Below are positions 5,798 through 10,055 of a stretch of DNA of 10,055 bases, one piece after another. A model generated the notes under the pieces. The model searched no databases, was not told the origin of the DNA, and worked only from the letters and a program-made list of their open reading frames with translations. A program made the translations under genes and the position numbers. How positions within the stretch are numbered: the stretch's first letter is position 1; each line of letters begins with the position of its first letter. Location: NCBI GenBank assembly GCA_028277865.1, contig JANQFM010000305.1:1-10055 (forward strand), written 5' to 3'. The DNA is from Acidobacteriota bacterium (GTDB lineage: Bacteria > Acidobacteriota > UBA6911 > RPQK01 > DATIPO01).

Positions 5798-6544
5798 ATG
5801 AGCCAGAACGTGATTGAAATCAGCGGCTTGTGGAAAAGCTTCGTGGTGCGCCACAACCGCACCGAGTCGCTCAAGCAGCTCTTCATCGGTTGGCTGGACT
5901 GGCGTCGGCGTGAACGCCGACAGTCATTCTGGGCACTGACGGACGTGGGCTTACAGGTGGAGCGGGGCCAGATGGTGGGCATCATCGGGCCCAACGGGTC
6001 GGGCAAAAGCACCCTGCTGCGCTGCGTGGCCGGCATCCTCAAGCCGGAGCGGGGCGAAGTGATCGTCAGGGGCCGGGTGGCGCCCATGATCGAGATCGGA
6101 GTCGGCTTTCACCCTGAGCTGACCGGCGAAGAGAACCTCTACCTGAATGCCGCCCTTTACGGCCTGGACCGCCCCCAGATCGAAGCCATCCGGCCCGCCA
6201 TCATCGAGTACGCCGAATTGGAGGAGTTCATCGACGTCCCTATCAAAAACTACTCGACAGGCATGTACACCCGGCTGGGCTTTTCGATCGCTGTCCACCT
6301 GCAGCCGGAAGTCCTGCTGGTGGACGAAATCCTGGCCGTAGGAGACGAGGCCTTCCAGCAAAAGTGCCTGCAGCGCATGATGCAGCTCAAAAGCAGCGGC
6401 ACCAGCATCCTGTTGGTGTCTCACGACTTGGCCAAGGTCGAAAAGCTCTGCGACAAGGTCTACCTGATCGCCCACAGCCGCTTGGAGTTCGCCGGCGATC
6501 CGGTCAAGGCGGTCGCCATCTACCGGGAGAAGCTTGCTTCCTGA
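5798..6544 (+). CDS. ABC exporter ATPase (Wzt/TagH/KpsT-like), short form
   Basis: This is the cytoplasmic ATPase partner of the preceding permease, 248 residues long. In order: an N-terminal segment typical of this subfamily, ISGLWKSFVVRHNRTESLK (residues 8-26), with a basic linker at 36-41; Walker A GPNGSGKST (64-72); VAPMIEIGVGFHPELTGEEN (94-113), which distinguishes polysaccharide exporters from other ABC ATPases; signature YSTGM (152-156); Walker B VLLVDE (172-177) with its glutamate; D-loop AVGD; and H-loop histidine 209 in VSHD. All catalytic residues are present. The protein ends right after the ATPase domain, so it lacks the C-terminal carbohydrate-binding domain seen in Wzt proteins that recognise a capped O-antigen. 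That places it nearer the KpsT/TagH or non-capping type. It starts three bases after the permease stop, with GGAGGAG as ribosome binding site, so the two are co-expressed. Confidence 0.9.
   Translation: MSQNVIEISGLWKSFVVRHNRTESLKQLFIGWLDWRRRERRQSFWALTDVGLQVERGQMVGIIGPNGSGKSTLLRCVAGILKPERGEVIVRGRVAPMIEIGVGFHPELTGEENLYLNAALYGLDRPQIEAIRPAIIEYAELEEFIDVPIKNYSTGMYTRLGFSIAVHLQPEVLLVDEILAVGDEAFQQKCLQRMMQLKSSGTSILLVSHDLAKVEKLCDKVYLIAHSRLEFAGDPVKAVAIYREKLAS
5897..5925 (+). other. Strong hairpin inside the ATPase coding region
   Basis: GTCGGCG (5904-5910), loop TGAA (5911-5914) and CGCCGAC (5915-5921) form a perfect 7-bp GC-rich stem. It can extend with GACT (5897-5900) against AGTC (5922-5925) across a three-base bulge. 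It encodes the basic linker just before the Walker A domain. It may slow translation between domains, or it may be chance from arginine codons. Confidence 0.4.
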
Positions 6545-6573
6545 ATAACGCCCGGGAAGCCCGTCTGGAGCAC

Positions 6574-6669
6574 GAAACAGGGAGCACGGGACACGGAAGA
6601 GGGCCGGAAAGCCGAAGATCCCTGCATCTTCCCATTCTTCCCTGTTCCCTGTTCCGTGTTCCCTGTTCC
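6574..6669. repeat. Near-palindromic intergenic element built of GGAACAG/GGAACAC heptads
   Basis: The left arm 6574-6600 (GAAACAGGGAGCACGGGACA, then CGGAAGA) and the right arm 6636-6669 (TCTTCC, then CTGTTCC-type units) are reverse complements. There is one extra 7-base unit in the right arm and a few substitutions, two of which would be G-U pairs in RNA. An inner stem, GAAGAT (6614-6619) with ATCTTC (6626-6631), closes the structure. The arms are made of heptads, GGAACAG and GGAACAC. It fills most of the gap after the exporter ATPase. I recall repeats of this wording in intergenic DNA of many environmental bacteria, where spurious translations contain 'GTGNRE' or 'CSLFPVP'. It may also act as a 3' hairpin for the exporter transcript. 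No transposase is nearby. Confidence 0.65.
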
Positions 6670-6733
6670 ACTTGCATTGCCCGACACTGAATTCAGGCCG
6701 GCACCAGCCCCGATCAGCGTCAGATGCTGCCGC

Positions 6734-6739
6734 TACAAT
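6734..6739 (+). promoter_or_regulatory. TACAAT -10 element eight bases before a GTG start
   Basis: TACAAT matches the TATAAT consensus at five of six positions and ends seven bases before GTG 6747. If used, transcription would begin at about 6746-6747 and the message would be essentially leaderless. No clear -35 is seen at 16-18 bases upstream. No ribosome binding site precedes the GTG, which is consistent with leaderless translation but does not prove it. Confidence 0.35.
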
Positions 6740-6746
6740 CTGCGGC

Positions 6747-7055
6747 GTGAAGAAAACGGGAAAAGGCAACGACTGCGCTTGGTGCGGCGAAGAGATTCCC
6801 GGCAATCCCCGCCGCTATGGGCTGATCACCCGCTTCCGCAAGAAGATCGACTTGGAGGAGGAGGAAGAAAAACGCATCTCCATTTCGATCCTTCACTTGG
6901 AAAAGACTGTCCCCGCCTTTGTCTGCAAAAGCAGCCAACCTCGCGAACCCGCCCTTGACCTCACCTTCCAAACCTGCAGCCAGCACTGCGCCGAAGTTCT
7001 GAAGGACACGCTGAATTTCGAAAAACGCCTATTTTCGATCCCCATGACGGGCTGA
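6747..7055 (+). CDS. Small four-cysteine zinc-ribbon-like protein, function unknown
   Basis: From GTG 6747 this gives 102 residues. A knuckle, CAWCGEEIPG, holds Cys10 and Cys13. A second pair sits in CSQHCAEVL (Cys77, Cys81), giving C-x2-C and C-x3-C about 64 residues apart; an additional Cys60 is present. The second pair is followed by a helix, as in treble-clef zinc sites. Between them are a basic stretch (RFRKKID, 29-35), a run of five glutamates (37-41) and alternating hydrophobic strands. The protein is predicted soluble and cytoplasmic. I know of no named family. An upstream TTG at 6672 would extend the frame into the repeat element and is not credible. The gene lies between the exporter and the membrane glycosyltransferase on the same strand, but it is separated from each by a repeat, so shared function is not implied. 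Confidence 0.6.
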   Translation: MKKTGKGNDCAWCGEEIPGNPRRYGLITRFRKKIDLEEEEEKRISISILHLEKTVPAFVCKSSQPREPALDLTFQTCSQHCAEVLKDTLNFEKRLFSIPMTG

Positions 7056-7132
7056 CCGTCCGACTGGCCGCCACCGTAACCGCGGAGACGGGCAGATCGT
7101 ACACTCTGCAGGACATTTGGACTACACTCCCC

Positions 7133-7158
7133 AACTGACAACTGACAACTGACAACTG
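7133..7158. repeat. AACTGAC heptanucleotide tandem repeat
   Basis: Three perfect copies of AACTGAC (7133-7139, 7140-7146, 7147-7153) are followed by a partial AACTG (7154-7158). The array ends nine bases before ATG 7168, where a ribosome binding site would be expected and none is seen. Similar CAACTGA arrays occur in intergenic DNA of unrelated bacteria (spurious translations read 'QLSVVSCQL'). Being a slippage-prone array within the 5' leader, it could alter expression of the next gene when copy number changes. Confidence 0.75.
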
Positions 7159-7167
7159 CCCAGCCCC

Positions 7168-8466
7168 ATGCGTTACGCTGAACTCATTCTCGTGCTGGTC
7201 GCCGCCCTGCTTTTCGTTGGCTATGTGATGGTGACGCCGGTGGGGGAGGCGCCGGACGAGGCGGCTCACGTCCTTTACTTGGATCATCTGATCCAACGCG
7301 GTGAGTTGCCGCCGCTGCCGACGGAGGGCAAACCGTCCACCTATGAGGCCCATCAGCCCCCCTTGGCCTACCTTTACTCGATGGCTGCCTTGAGAGCGGT
7401 TGGGGTCGAGGCGATCAAATATCCTTTTGTCAGCAATCCCGATCTGGACTTCTTCACGCCCGGCAGCCGTGCCTACCTGCCGCCCGAAGATGAGACACTG
7501 GCGATCCGCGAAGGGCGCAAGGTGCGCGGCGCCCGCTGGACCAATCTGCTCTGGCTGCTGCTCAGCGTGTGGGCGCTGCTGAGAGCGGTCCAAATTGCCG
7601 CCCCTGGCGCGGGATCCCTGATGGCGGCTTCGGCATTCGCTTTGGCGCCCCAATTCCTTTTCATCAGCGCCAGCGTCAACAACGACGCTGCCGTCACGGC
7701 CTTCTCTTCTCTGACCTTCTGGAGCCTCTTTAAGCTGGTCCGGCAAGACGGGCAAGCCAACCCATCGGTGTGGCCTGCCTGGTTGGCCGGACTTTTCGCA
7801 GGGCTGGCACTGTGGAGCAAGACCTCGGGGCTTTTCCTGCTGGCGCCGGCAGCGCTGGCGACCTTTTTCTTGGCCCGCCGACGGGAATTCAGCCGCATCT
7901 TCTTCCTCTGTTTTCCTCTCCTGATGCTGGCAGGCCTTTGGCTGTTTTTGAACCTGATGCGTTTCGGATCCTGGTGGCCTCCCCCTCCCACGGGATTCTC
8001 CCCTGACATCGGGTTGGGCATACTCCGAGTCTTGACCGAACCGGGCTGGATCGGTTCGTTGGGCATCAGCTTCTGGGCCAAGTTCGGCTGGCTCAATGCC
8101 CCGCTTCCGCTGCCGCTTTACGCCCTTTTCGCGCCGGCTTGCCTGCTGGTGGCTTGGGGGAGCCTGACGGCCTTTCGCCGACAGCCCTCCGCTCTGCTGG
8201 GCCGGTTTGCATTGACCGGCTTGGCAGCCAACCTGGGCTTGGTGCTTGTTTACATGGCCTTGGTCGACTGGCAGCCCCAGGGACGATACTTGTTCCCTTC
8301 GCTGGTGCCGCTGGCTGTGCTGGCAGGCTTGGGCTGGCAGGATGCCTCAGCCCGGGTCCGGCTCCTTGCCCGCCTGGACCCTCGATTGGTGAGCCTGATC
8401 AGCTTGACCGTGCCTGCACTGGGAGCGCTGTCGGGCCTGCTCTGGATCGCGACGATCTACAGATGA
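7168..8466 (+). CDS. Polytopic GT-C-type glycosyltransferase candidate (DUF2142/PMT-like)
   Basis: This 432-residue membrane protein has about ten hydrophobic helices. After membrane helix 1 (residues 5-22) comes the first extracytoplasmic loop with GEAPDEAAHVLYLDHLIQRG (26-45). Its Asp30-Glu31 and His34 correspond to the 'D-E..H' catalytic/metal motif of GT-C enzymes, and it is followed by YEAHQPPLAYLY (59-70). SVNNDA (169-174), SFWAKFGWLN (301-310) and QGRYLFPSLVPLA (371-383) are motifs I associate with DUF2142 proteins. GT-C enzymes use polyprenyl-phosphate sugars and act on the outer face of the inner membrane. At 432 residues it lacks the large soluble C-terminal domain of PMT or ArnT. 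No good ribosome binding site precedes ATG 7168; the AACTGAC array occupies that place. Its neighbours suggest glycan assembly. The acceptor is unknown. Confidence 0.75.
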   Translation: MRYAELILVLVAALLFVGYVMVTPVGEAPDEAAHVLYLDHLIQRGELPPLPTEGKPSTYEAHQPPLAYLYSMAALRAVGVEAIKYPFVSNPDLDFFTPGSRAYLPPEDETLAIREGRKVRGARWTNLLWLLLSVWALLRAVQIAAPGAGSLMAASAFALAPQFLFISASVNNDAAVTAFSSLTFWSLFKLVRQDGQANPSVWPAWLAGLFAGLALWSKTSGLFLLAPAALATFFLARRREFSRIFFLCFPLLMLAGLWLFLNLMRFGSWWPPPPTGFSPDIGLGILRVLTEPGWIGSLGISFWAKFGWLNAPLPLPLYALFAPACLLVAWGSLTAFRRQPSALLGRFALTGLAANLGLVLVYMALVDWQPQGRYLFPSLVPLAVLAGLGWQDASARVRLLARLDPRLVSLISLTVPALGALSGLLWIATIYR

Positions 8467-8687
8467 GAAGGGGAACGGGAGCGCCCGCATCCTGAGGCTG
8501 TCGATAAAGTCCAATCCTCGTCCCGATGCACCGGTCGGCAATTACCAGTGGCACTGATCTTTGTCTTCTCTGCGTCCTCTGCGTCTCTGCGCCTCTGCGT
8601 GAATCTGCTCTTGCCGCCCTTTTACGACAATCTCATCCTGCGGGCTCTCCGGTTGGAAGCGGAGCCCTGGTGCTGGCGAAAGAGGGT
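8467..8687. other. Convergent intergenic gap containing a simple repeat
   Basis: The membrane glycosyltransferase and the GT4 gene converge here. I see no intrinsic terminator with a T-tract on either strand and no credible small gene. Its notable content is the CTCTGCG array at 8568-8600. Confidence 0.5.
8568..8600. repeat. CTCTGCG short tandem array
   Basis: Four perfect copies of CTCTGCG start at 8568, 8577, 8585 and 8593, separated by TC, T and C, so the period is 8-9 bases. On the other strand it reads CGCAGAG units. Arrays worded CTCTGCG(T/C) are, as I recall, scattered in intergenic DNA of many cyanobacteria and environmental bacteria, where spurious ORFs read 'SAPLRLCV' or 'HAEAQRRR'; both readings occur here. 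It lies between convergent genes, so it is less likely to be a promoter element. Confidence 0.7.
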
Positions 8688-10055
8688 TCATCTTCCAGAC
8701 ACGGCTCCGATCCGGTTGGCCCCGAGGCGATGCAACTCGCGGTCCAGGCGCTCTCCGGCGGCGCGGACGGAATAGAGTCCGATGACCCTTTGGCGGGCCC
8801 GTTCCAGTCGTCCCTGCCGGTCGGGCGAATCGATCACTTCCTCCATTCGCTGGGCCGCATGCTCCGAATCCGGTTCGGCCCACACCGCACCCTCCGGATA
8901 GGGGCCGAAGGACTGCTGCAACGGCTGCAAGGTGTAATCGACCATCCAGCCTGTGGTGTGGTCGAGAAAGTCCCGGCAGCCGCTGTAGCCGGTTGCCACC
9001 ACGGGCTTGCCGGCGTACATGGCTTCGATGAGCGGCAATCCGATCCCTTCCGAACGGTGCAGTGAGACATAGCAGTCGCAAGCCGCCATCAGAGCGTCCA
9101 CCTCTTCGCGGCTCAGAGTCTCGGTGATCCAACTGACCGGCAATCCCTCGGCCAGTTCCTTCCATCGCTGCAGGTTGGCAGGATTGTCCGATAAATAATG
9201 GGTCTTGATCAGCAGGTGGACTGGATGCTCGGTGCGTTGGCACAGGAGTCGGAAGGCATCGAGAAGCCCCTCCGGGTTCTTCCTCTCAGGGATGGATCGA
9301 CCGTCGAAGGCATTGAAATAGAGAAAGGACTGCTCGGGGATCCCCAATTCGGAGCGCGAGGCCGGTTCGGACTGACCGGCAGGGACGCAGGGAGGCACCC
9401 AACGAACCGGCAGGGGCGAAAGGGCTGAAATGGCCTTCAAGCTGAACCGGCTGGAGGTCCAGATTTCGTCCAAGCCCTGAAACTGGCGGGCAAAACCGAT
9501 CGGGAAATAGCTCAGCTCCCAGTCCCAGTGGGCAACCCGGTAACGCGCCGAACGCAGGCCGGGCGGCAATTGGGAAAGGACTGCCCTGGTACAGTCGGCA
9601 TTGATGTAAAAAAGAGCCACTGCAAAACTATGCTGTCGATTGGACGCCATCCGCTGCTCTTCTTCGTCAAAGCCCTGCGTGGCCGGATCGATCGTCCAGG
9701 CGCGATGAGGAACACCGCTCCAGCGCAGCGCATCCAAGGCAGCTCGGGCCTCCAGCCCCTTGCCTGTGGGCGCCTTCAAGTAACCGGCAATGTGAGCTCC
9801 AGGCTCCACTGGACCAATCGAACGGCTGCTGCCCGCGGCTGCTTGCGCCGGATGCCGTTCCATGCGGGAGTCCGGCGTCGATGACGGCTTGAGGGGCTTG
9901 CCTTTTCGAAGCCGCCACCAAAGGCGCGCCTTAAGCCGCAGCCCCGGCGGCAGGGTGGCGATGACGGGGAGCACAGCTTGCCCGGGCAGCCCGTACTCTT
10001 GGCGGGCGCTGGTGCAAAACCACCAAGCGAAAGCCGTACGGGATTCACCCAGGGG
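8688..10055 (-). CDS. GT4-family glycosyltransferase (5' end beyond window)
   Basis: This cytoplasmic GT-B enzyme transfers a sugar from a nucleotide-sugar donor. The C-terminal, donor-binding half is clear: DGRSIPERKNPEGLLDAFRL (with the Arg-Lys pair of the donor site), LLIKTHY, ACDCYVSLHRSEGIGLPLIE containing the E-x7-E motif, and AMYAGKPVVATGYSGCRDFL. The N-terminal Rossmann half includes HIAGYLKAPTGKGLEARA, the acceptor-side glycine loop, and VAHWDWELSYFP. A GTG at 9974 could start a 428-residue protein. The frame stays open through 27 more codons to the window edge, and these look coding (TAFAWWFCTSARQEYGLPGQ), so the gene most likely begins to the right and carries an extra N-terminal module. 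It is convergent with the membrane glycosyltransferase. Sugar and acceptor are unknown; surface glycan synthesis is inferred from the nearby exporter. Confidence 0.85.
   Translation of the reverse strand, partial: PLGESRTAFAWWFCTSARQEYGLPGQAVLPVIATLPPGLRLKARLWWRLRKGKPLKPSSTPDSRMERHPAQAAAGSSRSIGPVEPGAHIAGYLKAPTGKGLEARAALDALRWSGVPHRAWTIDPATQGFDEEEQRMASNRQHSFAVALFYINADCTRAVLSQLPPGLRSARYRVAHWDWELSYFPIGFARQFQGLDEIWTSSRFSLKAISALSPLPVRWVPPCVPAGQSEPASRSELGIPEQSFLYFNAFDGRSIPERKNPEGLLDAFRLLCQRTEHPVHLLIKTHYLSDNPANLQRWKELAEGLPVSWITETLSREEVDALMAACDCYVSLHRSEGIGLPLIEAMYAGKPVVATGYSGCRDFLDHTTGWMVDYTLQPLQQSFGPYPEGAVWAEPDSEHAAQRMEEVIDSPDRQGRLERARQRVIGLYSVRAAGERLDRELHRLGANRIGAVSGR

Noticed and set aside
5951..6805. 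284-codon minus-strand open frame
   Set aside because: It is antisense to the ABC ATPase and runs through the heptad repeat, giving the NREHGTGNRE-type artefact.
6961..7755. 264-codon minus-strand open frame
   Set aside because: It crosses the AACTGAC array (QLSVVSCQL artefact) and is antisense to the membrane glycosyltransferase; it has no domain.
6574..8600. CRISPR array
   Set aside because: Repeat units are 7-9 bases with no unique spacers, and no cas-like genes are present.

Overview
This is GC-rich bacterial chromosomal DNA. The genes are didermal or general bacterial in type: an Na+/divalent-anion type permease, a lipobox lipoprotein, an ABC-2 polysaccharide exporter and glycosyltransferases. 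The sequence alone does not fix the phylum. A DUF2911 lipoprotein and heptanucleotide intergenic repeats would fit Acidobacteriota or a similar environmental lineage, but that is a guess.

Region by region. (A) 1-343: the 3' end of a type II toxin-antitoxin pair, with the last codons of an antitoxin overlapping a complete ParE/RelE-like toxin. (B) 344-895: no intact gene; it holds the decayed 3' end of a REP-associated (Y1/RAYT-type) transposase, carrying an in-frame amber codon. (C) 896-1656: four very small, tightly packed or overlapping plus-strand ORFs, two of which look like XRE/Cro-type HTH proteins, the first apparently lacking half of its HTH. A-C reads as an eroded accessory patch. 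(D) 1888-4251 (minus): a large SLC13/DASS-like membrane transporter with four RCK_C (TrkA_C) domains inserted between its two membrane halves. It is divergent from (E) 4334-4903 (plus), a DUF2911 lipoprotein. (F) 4991-6544: a two-gene ABC-2 polysaccharide/teichoic-acid-type exporter (Wzm/Wzt-like permease and ATPase). (G) 6747-7055: a small four-cysteine, zinc-ribbon-like protein. (H) 7168-8466: a GT-C/DUF2142-like polytopic glycosyltransferase candidate. (I) 8688 to the right edge (minus): a GT4-type glycosyltransferase whose reading frame runs off the window.

F, H and I together suggest a locus for making and exporting a surface glycan (O-antigen or similar): lipid-linked sugar chemistry in the membrane (H), cytoplasmic glycosyl transfer (I), and ATP-driven export (F).

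The most distinctive non-genic signal is a set of three unrelated simple-repeat elements in consecutive gene gaps downstream of the exporter. They are a roughly 96-nt near-palindrome built from GGAACAG/GGAACAC heptads (6574-6669), an AACTGAC heptad array (7133-7158) and a CTCTGCG array (8568-8600). A perfect 10-bp inverted repeat also lies in the gap before the exporter. I found no convincing undescribed multi-gene system. The best candidates for follow-up are the tiny-ORF HTH cluster, the repeat families and the possibly leaderless zinc-ribbon gene.
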